From positions 186,001 to 250,000 of the forward strand of contig NZ_JABMJK010000007.1 of the NCBI RefSeq assembly GCF_013376005.1: a stretch of DNA of 64,000 nt. Direction: 5' to 3'. The notes below the pieces were generated by a model. That model did no database searches and was not told the origin of the DNA. It saw only the letters and a list, made by a program, of their open reading frames with translations. The position numbers were made by a program, and so were the translations under genes. Shown here piece by piece: positions 24,574 to 33,600 of this stretch (its first letter is position 1; every line of letters starts with the position of its first letter). Origin of the DNA: Duganella sp. SG902. GTDB taxonomy: Bacteria > Pseudomonadota > Gammaproteobacteria > Burkholderiales > Burkholderiaceae_D.

Positions 24574-25448
24574 GCGTAGCTGTCGCGCCATGCCAGGCTG
24601 CGTTTTTCAATGGCGGCCATCAGCGTGTCGCTGATCTTGCCGAGAATGGCCAGCAGGAAGATGGCCGCGAGGACGATGTCGGCACGGCTGGTTTCGCGGC
24701 CGTCCGACAGCAGGTAACCCAAGCCTTTGCTGGCGGCGATCAGTTCCGCGGCCACCATGAACATCCATGCGAGACTCAAACCGTTGCGCAAGCCGGTCAG
24801 GATGGCGGGCAGGGCGGCCGGCAGCAGCACGCGCCTGGTCAGCGCGACATTGGATAAGCGGTAGAGCCGCGCGACTTCAATCAGCTTGCGGTCCACGCCG
24901 CGTATGCCGGAAGCGACGCCCATGTAAATCGGGAAAAAGGCGCCGATGGCGATCAGCACGATCTTCGGCGCCTCGTCGATGCCCAGCCAGAGCAGCAGCA
25001 GCGGCACCCACGCCAGCGAAGGAATGGCGCGCAAGGCCTGGAAGGTCGGATCGAGGATCGCCTCGGCGCGGCGGCTCAAGCCCACGGTTGCGCCGAGCAG
25101 GATGGCGAGCAGCGCGCCCGCGATGAAGCCAGCCGCCACGCGCGCCGTGCTGGCGGCGATGTGGCCAAGCAGTCCTTGTGCGCCAAGGTCGCGCAGCGTG
25201 TCGAGGATTTGTGTTGGCGCCGGCAGCAGGTTGGATGGAATCAGTCCACCGCGCACCGAAAGCTCGATCGCCAGCATGGCCGTCACCGGCAGCAGCAAGG
25301 CAAGCAGGATGCGCCGCGCGCGCTCCCCGGCGGCGCCGCGTGGCGCTGCCGCCACCTTGGCCTGCGCCAGTTGCGCCGCCGCCGCGATGGCGTGGCGGCG
25401 CTCTTGCCGGGATGGGGCGGCTGTCGGGGTGGCCAGTTGGCTGCTCAT
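24570..25448 (-). CDS. ssuC: Sulfonate-type ABC transporter permease (SsuC/TauC-like)
   Basis: 292 aa inner-membrane permease. A cytoplasmic N-terminal extension of about 45 residues, rich in Ala and Arg, is followed by six helices (ILLALLLPVTAMLAIELSV, AGFIAGALLAILLGATVGLS, IVLIAIGAFFPIYMGVASGI, LAWMFMVAAELIAAS, IVLAAIFLLAILGKISDTLM). The coupling EAA-type loop reads RRVLLPAALPAILTGLRNGL. It starts 11 bp after the binding protein and overlaps the ATPase gene, so the three form a single operon. Confidence 0.85.
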   Translation of the reverse strand: MSSQLATPTAAPSRQERRHAIAAAAQLAQAKVAAAPRGAAGERARRILLALLLPVTAMLAIELSVRGGLIPSNLLPAPTQILDTLRDLGAQGLLGHIAASTARVAAGFIAGALLAILLGATVGLSRRAEAILDPTFQALRAIPSLAWVPLLLLWLGIDEAPKIVLIAIGAFFPIYMGVASGIRGVDRKLIEVARLYRLSNVALTRRVLLPAALPAILTGLRNGLSLAWMFMVAAELIAASKGLGYLLSDGRETSRADIVLAAIFLLAILGKISDTLMAAIEKRSLAWRDSYA

Positions 25449-25459
25449 CGCCGCCGCTC

Positions 25460-26446
25460 CTAGGCCCGGGCGATGTAAGGTTGGGCGAAGCGCGTATCGA
25501 CCAGCTCCGCGATGGCGCGGTTCAGGTCCGTATCGGCCTTCACCAGCGACTCGTCTTTCAGAATCGGTGCGGCCACCTGTAAGGCCTTCACATGCTCGCT
25601 GCCCGGCTGCGGATTGCTGAAATCACTGCGCAGCTTCACCTGAAGCAGCGCCACCGGCAGCGACACCTTGGCTTCCTCCGACAGGATCTTGGCCGCCTCG
25701 CTCGGATTGGCCCGTATCCATGCGCGCGCTCTTTCATAGGCCTTGATTACGCGCGCCACTTCCGCCGGCCGCGTGGCCAGGAAGTCCTCGCGCACGTTCA
25801 GGAAGCCGTACGTATTGAACGCCACGTTCCGGTAAATCAGCTTCGAGCCGGATTCCAGCTCACTGGCCGCCATGTGCGGATCCAGGCCCGCCCAGGCATC
25901 CACCTTGCCTTGCTCCAGCGCCGCGCGGCCATCCGCGTGCTGCAAGCTGACGTGTTCAATATCGCTGCGCTTCAGGCCAGCCGTCTGCAAGGAGCGCAGC
26001 AGGAACAGATAAGGATCGGTGCCCTTGGTGGCCGCGACCTTCTTCCCCTTCAGGTCCGCGACAGAGCGAATGCTGGAATCCTTGCGCACCACCAGCGCCG
26101 TCCACTCTGGACGCGAGAAAATGTAAGGTGTCTTGATCGGATTGCCGTTAGCCTTGGCCAGCAAGGCCGCCAGACCGGCCGAGGAACCGATATCGATACT
26201 GTTCGCATTCAGATATTCCAGCGCGCGATTGCTGCCGGCGCTGAGTACCCAGCGCACCTGCACGCCATCGGCCTTGAAGTCCTCTTCCAGCCAGCCAAAG
26301 CGCTTGAGCACCAGGCTGGCGGGCGAATAGTAAGCATAGTCGAGCCGCAACTCCTTGAGCGGCGCCGCGGCGACCAGCGAGACAGGAAAAAAGCCGGCAA
26401 CGGCGGCGCTGCCGGCCGCCAGTTTCAACAGGGTTCTGCGCTTCAT
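25460..26446 (-). CDS. ssuA: Aliphatic sulfonate ABC transporter substrate-binding protein (SsuA-like)
   Basis: 328 aa periplasmic binding protein with a signal carrying a twin arginine (KRRTLLKLA), which may use Tat. Family hallmarks: LKRFGWLEEDFKADGVQVRW, NSIDIGSSAGLAALLAKANG, VRKDSSIRSVADLKGKKVAA, TKGTDPYLFLLRSLQTAGL, KVDAWAGLDPHMAASELESG and NTYGFLNVREDFLATRP. These fit the SsuA family, supplying sulfonates as a sulfur source. No sulfonate monooxygenase gene is adjacent, so uptake is separated from desulfonation. First gene of the ssuABC-like operon. Taurine or nitrate cannot be excluded. Confidence 0.85.
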   Translation of the reverse strand: MKRRTLLKLAAGSAAVAGFFPVSLVAAAPLKELRLDYAYYSPASLVLKRFGWLEEDFKADGVQVRWVLSAGSNRALEYLNANSIDIGSSAGLAALLAKANGNPIKTPYIFSRPEWTALVVRKDSSIRSVADLKGKKVAATKGTDPYLFLLRSLQTAGLKRSDIEHVSLQHADGRAALEQGKVDAWAGLDPHMAASELESGSKLIYRNVAFNTYGFLNVREDFLATRPAEVARVIKAYERARAWIRANPSEAAKILSEEAKVSLPVALLQVKLRSDFSNPQPGSEHVKALQVAAPILKDESLVKADTDLNRAIAELVDTRFAQPYIARA

Positions 26447-26466
26447 GTTTTCCTTGAGTGAGGCAT

Positions 26467-26488
26467 GGATGCTTTAAGTATTGCATCC
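26467..26488. repeat. Inverted repeat upstream of the sulfonate transporter operon
   Basis: GGATGC (26467-26472), a 10-nt spacer TTTAAGTATT, then GCATCC (26483-26488). It sits 20 bp upstream of the ssuA-like start, where a sulfur regulator (CysB/Cbl type) might act. It is short and could be chance. Confidence 0.3.
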
Positions 26489-26540
26489 GCGCCTACCCGA
26501 GTACACGAAGAAATCCGGCTTTATATAGTCGAAAATCGCA

Positions 26541-27722
26541 TCAAGCCAGGGCTTCCGCAGGGCCGAAGAACTCATAGTAAGTCTGCGACGACGGCACGCC
26601 CAACTCGGCCAAGTGCGACTTGATGGCCTTCATGAATGGCGTAGGGCCGAGGAAGTACGCTTCCAGGTCGCGCGTCACCGGCAGCCACTTGGCCAGATGC
26701 TGCGAATTCAGGTAGCCGGTGGCGTCAGGCTGCGGTGCTTTCTCGTCGGCGCTCTCATAGCAGTAGAAGCGTTGCAGCTGCGGGTGCTTGGCCGCCAGCG
26801 CATCGATATGATCGCGGAAGGCATGCACGCCGGCGTGGCGCGCCGCGTGAATGAAATGCACCGGACGGTTGCTGGTCAGCGCCGCCGTCAGCATCGCCAG
26901 GGTGGGCGTGATGCCTACGCCGCCGCTGATCAGCACCAGCGGCTTGTCGCTGTCGGCCAGCACAAAGTCGCCGGCCGGCGGGAACACATCGATGCTGTCG
27001 CCCACATTCACCTGATCGTGCAGGAAGTTCGACACCAGGCCGCCTTGCTCGCGCTTCACGCTGATGCGATAGGTGGTGCCATTCGCTGCCGCCGACAGCG
27101 AATACTGGCGGCGCTGTTCAGTGCCGTTCACCTTCACCGCCAGGCCGATGTACTGGCCTGGTTTGTGCGCGACCACCTTGCCGCCATCGGCCGGAGCCAT
27201 TACGAAGGACGTGATCTCGTCGCTTTCAACGGTCTTGGAAACCACCTTGAAGGCACGGGCGCCGCGCCAGCCGCCTTCCGCCTGTTCGTTTTGCTTGTAG
27301 ATGCCTTCCTCCGCGCCGATCAGGATGTCGGCCAGTTGGCCGTAGGCCGCCGCCCAGGCCTCGATCACCGCGTCAGTCGCCACTTCCGCACCGAGCACCT
27401 CGCGGATCGCCTTCAGCAGCGAGGCGCCGACGATGGGGTAGTGCTCCGGCTGGATCTGCAGCGAGACGTGCTTGTTGATGATGGTGCTCACCAGCGGGCC
27501 GAGATTCTCCAGCTTCTCGATATTCTTCGCGTACATCAGCACCGCATTGGCCAGCGCGCGCTGCTGCGTGCCTTCCGTCTGATTCGCCTGATTGAACAGC
27601 GACTTCACTTCCGGATAGTCGCGGAACATGGTCTGGTAGAAGTGGCGCGTCAGGGCTTCGCCGCCTTGTTCAAGAATGGGAACGGTGGCGGTGATGATGG
27701 CTTTATGTTCGGTGCTCAGCAT
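26541..27722 (-). CDS. hmp: Flavohemoprotein, nitric oxide dioxygenase
   Basis: 393 aa. An N-terminal globin domain (MLSTEHKAIITATVPILEQG; distal and proximal histidines in KHVSLQIQPEHYPIVG) is joined to a ferredoxin reductase-like part: FAD-binding RQYSLSAAANGTTYRISVKR and NAD-binding LVLISGGVGITPTLAML with C-terminal YYEFFGPAEALA. It converts NO and O2 to nitrate using NAD(P)H. The ATG at 27722 is chosen from the canonical globin start; the frame is open for 27 further codons upstream. A GAGAACATC precedes the ATG, and an NsrR-like site lies upstream. Confidence 0.95.
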   Translation of the reverse strand: MLSTEHKAIITATVPILEQGGEALTRHFYQTMFRDYPEVKSLFNQANQTEGTQQRALANAVLMYAKNIEKLENLGPLVSTIINKHVSLQIQPEHYPIVGASLLKAIREVLGAEVATDAVIEAWAAAYGQLADILIGAEEGIYKQNEQAEGGWRGARAFKVVSKTVESDEITSFVMAPADGGKVVAHKPGQYIGLAVKVNGTEQRRQYSLSAAANGTTYRISVKREQGGLVSNFLHDQVNVGDSIDVFPPAGDFVLADSDKPLVLISGGVGITPTLAMLTAALTSNRPVHFIHAARHAGVHAFRDHIDALAAKHPQLQRFYCYESADEKAPQPDATGYLNSQHLAKWLPVTRDLEAYFLGPTPFMKAIKSHLAELGVPSSQTYYEFFGPAEALA

Positions 27723-27756
27723 GATGTTCTCTCGGTCGTTATGAAGTTTTGACGTA

Positions 27757-27779
27757 AAGAAGTATATCATATGAATGTT
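27757..27779 (-). promoter_or_regulatory. NsrR-like operator upstream of hmp
   Basis: Read on the minus strand, this 23-bp AT-rich element begins AACATTCATATG and ends ATATACTTCTT. Against the NsrR palindrome as I recall it from E. coli (half-site AAGATGCATTT) it matches 17 of 23 positions. It lies 34 bp upstream of the hmp ATG. NsrR is the NO-sensing Fe-S repressor of hmp in many proteobacteria; no nsrR gene is in the window. Confidence 0.5.
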
Positions 27780-27793
27780 TAAATGTGCGGCAA

Positions 27794-27818
27794 GCGCCGT
27801 CAAAAACTTTGACGGCGC
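27794..27818 (-). terminator. Hairpin after the TonB receptor gene (possible terminator)
   Basis: GCGCCGTCAAA, loop AAC, TTTGACGGCGC: a perfect 11-bp stem located 12 bp beyond the receptor stop codon. There is no T-run beyond the hairpin on the minus strand, so termination may depend on the strong stem alone or on Rho. It separates the receptor from the hmp promoter region. Confidence 0.5.
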
Positions 27819-27830
27819 ATCAGTCGGGGC

Positions 27831-30077
27831 TTAGAGATCGAACTTCAGTTCAGCGACGTAGGTGCGTTGCGGGTAAGGGTGGAAATTCCAATATTGGTAG
27901 TTATTCAGGTTGTCCACGCCCAGCGCCACGCTCCATTGCCGGTTGATGCGATAGTGCAGGCGCGCGTCGGCGGTGAAGTATTTGCTGGAGCCTTGATAGG
28001 CAAAGCCGTTGACGTCCGAATTATCCAGCGTTGAATACTGCCTGCCGCTGTAGCGTGCCGCCAGCGTGGCTGACAACTTGTCGTCGAAGGCGTAGGTCGC
28101 CACGCCGGTCGCCCGCCATTCCGGAATACGCGGCTGCCATTTGCCGACACTGCCGGGCGCCTTGTCGTTGCGGATAATTTTGGAATCCGTCCACGTCAGG
28201 CTGGAACTCACGTCCAGGCCGAACAACTTGGTCGTGTATGAAATCTCCAGACCCTTGGTGCGTATCAGGTCCACGTTCTGGATATTCGTGACCACTGGCA
28301 GCACCAGCACGTTGGTCTGCGAGTACAGCGCGTCCGTGGTGCGCTCGCCAAAAGCCGTCAGGCGTAGATAGCCTTCCTCCAGTTTGCGCTCGCCGCTCAG
28401 CTCCGTGGTCCATGATTTTTCCGGCTTGAGATTCGGATCGTTATTGGTCAACTGGCCGGCCGCGTTGACGCCACCCTGATACAGCTCGGACACCGTCGGC
28501 ATGCGCACCGCGCGGCCCAGCGACGCTTTCAGCAGCCAATCCTCGCTCGCTTGATACGCCAGCGCGGCCTTGGGCGAAACATAATTCTCGGTGCGCTCCG
28601 CATGCCGTGCCGCCGCCGTGGCGTTGGCGGTGACGCCGTCGTGCGCGTGCCAATGCTCGAAGCGCGCGCCCAGCACCGTCTTCCAATGCGGAGCGAACTT
28701 CCACGTATCCTGCGCATACAAGCTGTTGGTTTCAGTCCGGCCGGCGAAACGCGAAGTCGGATTGCCGACTGGCGCGCCGTCGATCCAGTTGTCGGTCGGC
28801 GTCTCGGTGCTGCTTAGCTTATAGGCTTCGCGCTGGTAGCCAAATTCCGCGATGTGCGCGGCATTCGGACGCCACACACCCTTTGCCGCCAAGGTGTTCC
28901 AGCCGGTGCCGCCCTGATTCACCAGCCGCCCCTTGCCGCCGTCGAGCGCGGCGGGCAGCGCGATGGTGGCGGCGCGCAGCTGGTCCTTGTCGTAGTCATA
29001 CAGGCTGGCCGCGACCTCCCAGTCGAACACGCCCCTGGTGTTGGTCTTCAGCGTCAGGCCGTGCATGACGTGCCGCAGGTCCTCGTTGGATAGATTGAAA
29101 TCGGTCTGGCCCAGCGTGTAGCCACGGCCATCGATATTGATCGCGCCGCTGTACACCGGCTGTCCGGCGGCATCGCGCAGATAGGAATTCGGACGGCCCT
29201 CGGAATTGTTACGCCACAAGCCGAAGGTATAGGTGGCGCGCATGGTCGGGGAAAAGTCGTAGGCGAGTTTCGCCTTGAGCTGTTCCTGCACCGTGTGATA
29301 CTGCGTGGCGGCGCCCAGCAGATACCATGGATTGTTGTTGCGATCGAGGCCCGCCACCGCGCCGGTCACCGGCGCGCCGCCGCCAGCGGCACCAGCGCTG
29401 AGCAGGCGGGTAGGGAAGGTCAGCGGCTGGCCTTCGCTGTCGGTGCGGCTCAAATCGATAAACCACGACCACGCGCCAGCGCGGTCGCCCAACGCGAAAT
29501 TGCCTTGCTTGCCGTCGTATTTGTCATCGCTGCCGTACAGCTTAAATGGCTGATGGGTGAGCGTCAGCTTGGCGTGGGCTTCAAACGTGGTCGGCATGCG
29601 GGTGACGTAATCGACCACCGCGCCGACCGAGTTGCCGCCGTAAGCCGCGGAGAAGGGGCCATACAGCACATCGACACGTTCGATTTCCTCGGGGCTGACC
29701 ATGCCCCAGCGCGGCGCGAAGGTGGCGCCATTGCCCAGATAATTGGACAGCAGGATGCCATCGGCGTACACCATCGAGCGCGCGCTGTTGCCGGTGCCGG
29801 AAGCGCGCGTGGACAGCACGGCGTGATTGTAGTCGCCGATGTAGCGCTTGCGGACCAGAAGGCTGGGCAGGTACTTCAGCGCATCCTCGGCATCGGTGGC
29901 GTTGATATCGCGCTCGATATCCTCCCGGGTGATGCTTTCAATCGTGGTGGGGATCTGCGTCGGCAGCGAAGTAGGGCGGGTGCCGACGATGTTGACGGTA
30001 TGCGGTGCTTCCTCGGCGTGGGCGGTCGCGAAGACAGCCAGCAACGCCAATGCGAGCGGGGACATAGTGGTTTTCAT
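27831..30077 (-). CDS. TonB-dependent receptor with DUF2946 companion
   Basis: 748 aa. Signal peptide (MKTTMSPLALALLAVFATAHA), TonB-box region (HTVNIVGTRP), plug (TTIESITREDIERDINATDA; EDALKYLPSLLVRKRYIGDY; SMVYADGILLSNYLGNGATF; IERVDVLYGPFSAAYGGNSV; GAVVDYVTRMPTTFEAHAKL) and barrel ending PQRTYVAELKFDL. An AGGAATACC site precedes the ATG. The DUF2946 gene directly upstream on the same strand is often found beside copper or heme-type receptors, so a metal or metallophore substrate is likely; copper is a guess from context. The plug is not obviously of the OprC class. Confidence 0.85.
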   Translation of the reverse strand: MKTTMSPLALALLAVFATAHAEEAPHTVNIVGTRPTSLPTQIPTTIESITREDIERDINATDAEDALKYLPSLLVRKRYIGDYNHAVLSTRASGTGNSARSMVYADGILLSNYLGNGATFAPRWGMVSPEEIERVDVLYGPFSAAYGGNSVGAVVDYVTRMPTTFEAHAKLTLTHQPFKLYGSDDKYDGKQGNFALGDRAGAWSWFIDLSRTDSEGQPLTFPTRLLSAGAAGGGAPVTGAVAGLDRNNNPWYLLGAATQYHTVQEQLKAKLAYDFSPTMRATYTFGLWRNNSEGRPNSYLRDAAGQPVYSGAINIDGRGYTLGQTDFNLSNEDLRHVMHGLTLKTNTRGVFDWEVAASLYDYDKDQLRAATIALPAALDGGKGRLVNQGGTGWNTLAAKGVWRPNAAHIAEFGYQREAYKLSSTETPTDNWIDGAPVGNPTSRFAGRTETNSLYAQDTWKFAPHWKTVLGARFEHWHAHDGVTANATAAARHAERTENYVSPKAALAYQASEDWLLKASLGRAVRMPTVSELYQGGVNAAGQLTNNDPNLKPEKSWTTELSGERKLEEGYLRLTAFGERTTDALYSQTNVLVLPVVTNIQNVDLIRTKGLEISYTTKLFGLDVSSSLTWTDSKIIRNDKAPGSVGKWQPRIPEWRATGVATYAFDDKLSATLAARYSGRQYSTLDNSDVNGFAYQGSSKYFTADARLHYRINRQWSVALGVDNLNNYQYWNFHPYPQRTYVAELKFDL

Positions 30078-30146
30078 GGTATTCCTGATGATGCATATGA
30101 ACGGCCGCAGGCCACGCGGGCGTGGACTGCGGAATAAAGCGAACGA

Positions 30147-30506
30147 TCAGGAAAGGGCGGGCGGCCCGCGCGGACTGGCGGTGCTCCAGGTATGAAGCGG
30201 TTGCGGCGCGGTGTAGAACAGCGGTGGGTAGAAATCATGGCCGCCGATGACGGCGAAGCCGCTCAAGGCCGGCGGCTCCAGGGCCGGGGCGCCGCCGTGC
30301 GTGGCGCAGTAGGGGCAATGCTCCATGCCGTGCATGGTGTTGGACGGCGCCTTCTTGGTGGGGCCGTCCACCGAGCACATCTCCGACAGCACGCTGGAGG
30401 TGGACGCGGCCAGCGCGTGCGACACCGTCGGCGCGAGCGCGGCAAACAGGACGGCCAGCATGGCGATCCATAAGTGCAGCGTCTGGCGTCGTAGGGTCTT
30501 GAGCAT
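30147..30506 (-). CDS. DUF2946 family protein
   Basis: 119 aa small exported or membrane-anchored protein. One N-terminal hydrophobic segment (LWIAMLAVLFAALAPTVSHA) is followed by the DUF2946 signature HGMEHCPYCATHGG, whose His/Met/Cys residues could bind a soft metal such as copper. The C-terminus is Pro/Ala-rich. It lies 69 bp upstream of a TonB receptor on the same strand, likely co-transcribed. Its start is close to that of the divergent FecA-like receptor, with a Fur box in the gap that might affect both. Confidence 0.8.
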   Translation of the reverse strand: MLKTLRRQTLHLWIAMLAVLFAALAPTVSHALAASTSSVLSEMCSVDGPTKKAPSNTMHGMEHCPYCATHGGAPALEPPALSGFAVIGGHDFYPPLFYTAPQPLHTWSTASPRGPPALS

Positions 30507-30545
30507 GCGTTAATTATAAAGCAAAGTTGCTGCGCGCTGGAAATT

Positions 30546-30564
30546 GAGAATGAGAAGTGTTATC
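30546..30564 (+). promoter_or_regulatory. Fur box upstream of the FecA-like receptor
   Basis: GAGAATGAGAAGTGTTATC matches the Fur consensus GATAATGATAATCATTATC at 14 of 19 positions and continues into CATTC. It lies 33 bp before the receptor ATG and 39 bp from the divergent DUF2946 start, so it may coordinate both transcription units. Confidence 0.65.
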
Positions 30565-30597
30565 ATTCACGGCATTCCAAACATCAATATTCTTCAC

Positions 30598-32652
30598 ATG
30601 CCTGAATTCAAGTTGACCGCGCTGGCTGCCGCTGTATCCGTCTTGCTGGCGCCGGCCGCGCAAGCCCAACAAACCGACGACGCGCCGATGGAAACCATCC
30701 AGGTGTCCGGCAGCTGGCTGGGTTCCGGCCTGCAAAACAGCGTCAAGAATTTTGCCGGCGCCCGCACCGTGGTTGGCAAGGAAGATATCGCTGAAAGCGG
30801 CGCCGCCAACATCGGCGACGTGCTGCGCCGCATTCCGGGCGTGCAGGCAAGCGACAACTCCGGCACCGCCGGCAGCGCGATATCGCTCAACATCGGCGTG
30901 CGCGGGCTGACCGGGCGCTACTCGCCGCGCTCGACCGTGCTGCTGGACGGCATCCCGCTGGCGGTGGCGCCCTATGGCCAGCCGCAACTGTCGTTCGCGC
31001 CGGTCAGTCTGAACAATATTGAATCGATCGACGTCGTGCGCGGTGGCGGCGCCGTGCGTTACGGCCCGCAAAACGTCGGCGGCATCATCAACTTCCGCAG
31101 CCGCGAGATCCCGCAGGGCGAGGGCCTGAGCGGCGACGCCTCCATCCGCTACAACGACTTCGGCCAAGGGGGCAGCAACCGCCAGTACAGCGCCTTCGTG
31201 GGCGGCACCGCCGCCAGCGGTCTCGGCGTCGCGCTGATGTATTCGGGCATGGAAGGCACCGAATGGCGCGCCGGCAGCGACGAGCGCGTCAACGACGTCG
31301 CCGTGAAATTGCGCTATCCGCTGGACAGTCACAGCGAGGTCTACGGCAAAGTCTCGTACTACGACGTGCTGTCGCGCACGCCGGGCGGCCTGACCGTGGC
31401 GCAATACCGGGCCGATCCATTCCAGAACACGCGGCCGACCGACTTCTGGAGCGGCGACCGCAAGGGCGTGGACGTGGGCTACCTGAACACCATCTCGGCC
31501 ACGCAGGAATTTGAAGTCAAGGCGTATTACAACGAAAGCTTCCGCCAGAGCTCCCTGATCAACGCGGCCAGGACCCAGCTCACCTGGCAACCGCGCAACT
31601 ACAAAGTGACCGGCATCGAGCCGCGCTACACCCAGCGCTTCAACGCCGGCGGCCTGACGCATGACGTCACGGTCGGCTACCGCTATCTGCGCGAGCGTGG
31701 CGACGACAACAACTTCATCCAGACCGTGGCGACAGGCGTGAACGGCGCCACCACCACCTTCATCAACAGCACCGACGCGCACGCGGCCTACATCGACGAC
31801 CGCATCGCGCTGGGGGCATGGCGCGTCACGCCGGGCGTGCGCTACGAGAAAATCTCCTCGACGCGGGACGACGTCGGCGCCAGGTCCAGCTTCGAGACCG
31901 ACAACAACAAAGCCTTGCCATCGCTGAGCGTGGCGTATCTGGTGAACCGCGACTTGACCGTGTTCGCCAACTACACCACCTCGTTTGGCGCGGTGCAGAA
32001 CACGCAGCTGAACTCGCAGACGCCGGCCAATCCGCTGAAGCCGGAACTGGCGAAGACCGCCGAAGTGGGCGCGCGCTGGAAGAGCGCGTCGCTGAGCGCG
32101 GAAGTGACCGCGTTCAAGCTCAAGTTCGACAACCAGATCGCGCAGGTGCCGGGGATCGTTCCGGCGACCTTCCAGAACATCGGCGCGACCAAGCACGACG
32201 GCATCGAGACCGCGCTCGACTACAGCTTCGACCAAGCCAGCGCGCTGGCCGGCCTGAACGTCTACGCCAACTACACCTACACCAAAGCGATACAGGAATC
32301 GGGCGCGACGGCGGGGCTGGACGTGCCATTCTACTCGCGCAACACCGACACCCTGGGGGCGCGTTACCGCGTTGGCGCCTGGACCGCCAACCTGTTGAGC
32401 ACGCATCAAACCAAGCAATATTCGGACACGGCCAACACGGTGGCGGAAGCGGCCAACGGCGGCGTCGGCCTGATCCCCGGTTTCCGCGTATGGAACGCGC
32501 AGCTGTCGTGGAAGCCGGGCGCGTACGAAGTGGCGGCGGGCGTCAACAACCTGGCGGACAAGCGCTACTACACGCGCAACGTCGACGGCAACGCCGGCCG
32601 CATGACTGGCGCCCCGCGCACCGCCTACCTGCAACTCCGCGTCACCTACTAA
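30598..32652 (+). CDS. FecA-like ferric citrate/siderophore TonB-dependent receptor
   Basis: 684 aa from the ATG at 30598, chosen because it begins a clear signal peptide (MPEFKLTALAAAVSVLLAPA...AQA). The frame is open further up to 30544 but would cross the Fur box. The plug matches the FecA group: NIGDVLRRIPGVQASDNSGT, LNIGVRGLTGRYSPRSTVLL, DGIPLAVAPYGQPQLSFAPV, ESIDVVRGGGAVRYGPQNVG and GIINFRSREIP. The barrel ends APRTAYLQLRVTY. There is no N-terminal signalling (secretin/TonB short) domain and no fecIR pair nearby, so it is controlled by Fur rather than by cell-surface signalling (inference). A transposase element abuts its stop codon. Confidence 0.9.
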   Translation: MPEFKLTALAAAVSVLLAPAAQAQQTDDAPMETIQVSGSWLGSGLQNSVKNFAGARTVVGKEDIAESGAANIGDVLRRIPGVQASDNSGTAGSAISLNIGVRGLTGRYSPRSTVLLDGIPLAVAPYGQPQLSFAPVSLNNIESIDVVRGGGAVRYGPQNVGGIINFRSREIPQGEGLSGDASIRYNDFGQGGSNRQYSAFVGGTAASGLGVALMYSGMEGTEWRAGSDERVNDVAVKLRYPLDSHSEVYGKVSYYDVLSRTPGGLTVAQYRADPFQNTRPTDFWSGDRKGVDVGYLNTISATQEFEVKAYYNESFRQSSLINAARTQLTWQPRNYKVTGIEPRYTQRFNAGGLTHDVTVGYRYLRERGDDNNFIQTVATGVNGATTTFINSTDAHAAYIDDRIALGAWRVTPGVRYEKISSTRDDVGARSSFETDNNKALPSLSVAYLVNRDLTVFANYTTSFGAVQNTQLNSQTPANPLKPELAKTAEVGARWKSASLSAEVTAFKLKFDNQIAQVPGIVPATFQNIGATKHDGIETALDYSFDQASALAGLNVYANYTYTKAIQESGATAGLDVPFYSRNTDTLGARYRVGAWTANLLSTHQTKQYSDTANTVAEAANGGVGLIPGFRVWNAQLSWKPGAYEVAAGVNNLADKRYYTRNVDGNAGRMTGAPRTAYLQLRVTY

Positions 32653-32653
32653 A

Positions 32654-32682
32654 TCCGGGGTCAGGTCCTCCATTTCTACACG
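32654..32682 (+). repeat. Left inverted repeat of the RAYT element
   Basis: A 29-bp repeat beginning TCCGGGGTCAGGTCC, one base after the receptor stop. It pairs with the repeat at 33601-33629 and is probably recognised by the enclosed HUH transposase. Confidence 0.75.
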
Positions 32683-32691
32683 AGCACAGCG

Positions 32692-33528
32692 CTAGTGGCC
32701 GTATTTTTTGACGGCACGCCCGGCTGTAGCAAGTGAGACGTTGAAATGGCGGGCGATGGCGGTCAGGGTGTAGGCGTTGCTGCGGTAGGCTTCGGCTATG
32801 GCGAGGTCACGGTCGGGAAACTTCGCCTGATAGGCCGGTAAAGGCAGGTGCACCGCGCTGCGATGCAGTTTGCTGATGCCGCTGTCGGCCAGCGGGAGCG
32901 CAGGCGCTTGAAGCTGCTGGATGAATTGCTTGCTTCCCAGGATTAATTGACGGTAAGTGTTGGCCAGAGGAGTTTTCGCGCCAATGCCGGCCAGCACGAA
33001 CTCGCGGTAGGCCTCCTGCGCCGCGTGCGCCTGTTGGCCGAACTTGGCGAGCAACCAGCCTATCTCCAGCCAATCTGGCGGCGATGCCGTCAGCGACGTC
33101 AGCAGGTAGCTGCTCCAGCGCCATTCGCCCGGGTCACGGACCAGGCCGGCACGCACGGGATTCAGGACGATGTACCGTGCCAACTCCAGTAAATAGCTCT
33201 CCTTGTCCACGAGAATGGCTTTGTAACGGCCCTGGAACACATGGCCCGCCAACGCGTGGCGGCGATTGAAATATTGCGAGTACACACCGTTCAGCTGGCG
33301 CATCCCGCTTGCCAGTTTGCCTTCCATGGTCTCAACCAGCAGATGGTAGTGATTGTTCATCTGGCAGAAGGCGTGGATGGCAAAGTCGAACCGCGCGCAC
33401 ACTTCGCCGAGGGTTTGCAACCACATCAAGCGGTCGGTGTCGTCATAAAAGATCGCCGCCTTACGGTCACCTCGACTGGTGACATGGTATAGCGCGCCGG
33501 GGAATTCGAGTCTGAGCGGTCGAGTCAT
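32692..33528 (-). CDS. REP-associated tyrosine transposase (Y1/HUH family)
   Basis: 278 aa from MTRPLRLEFPGALYHV, the usual start of RAYTs; an ATG seven codons upstream (33549) has a GAGGG site and is an alternative. The HUH motif is NNHYHLLVE, and the nucleophilic Tyr is likely in ELARYIVLNPVRAG. Also present are the family's VFQGRYKAILVD and WRWSSY. A C-terminal helix-turn-helix (YTLTAIARHFNVSLATAGRA) resembles a DnaA or Hin-like DNA-binding tail. In characterised relatives these single-copy enzymes nick REP-type hairpins; here the flanking 29-bp repeats are the probable substrate. The gene looks intact and has lower GC than the receptor upstream. Confidence 0.85.
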   Translation of the reverse strand: MTRPLRLEFPGALYHVTSRGDRKAAIFYDDTDRLMWLQTLGEVCARFDFAIHAFCQMNNHYHLLVETMEGKLASGMRQLNGVYSQYFNRRHALAGHVFQGRYKAILVDKESYLLELARYIVLNPVRAGLVRDPGEWRWSSYLLTSLTASPPDWLEIGWLLAKFGQQAHAAQEAYREFVLAGIGAKTPLANTYRQLILGSKQFIQQLQAPALPLADSGISKLHRSAVHLPLPAYQAKFPDRDLAIAEAYRSNAYTLTAIARHFNVSLATAGRAVKKYGH

Positions 33529-33600
33529 GACCACAGGGTAAGCAGCCATGCGCCCTCGATGATTGTCCTAAATCAGAAAAGTTCCGTTTACAGACGAGGC

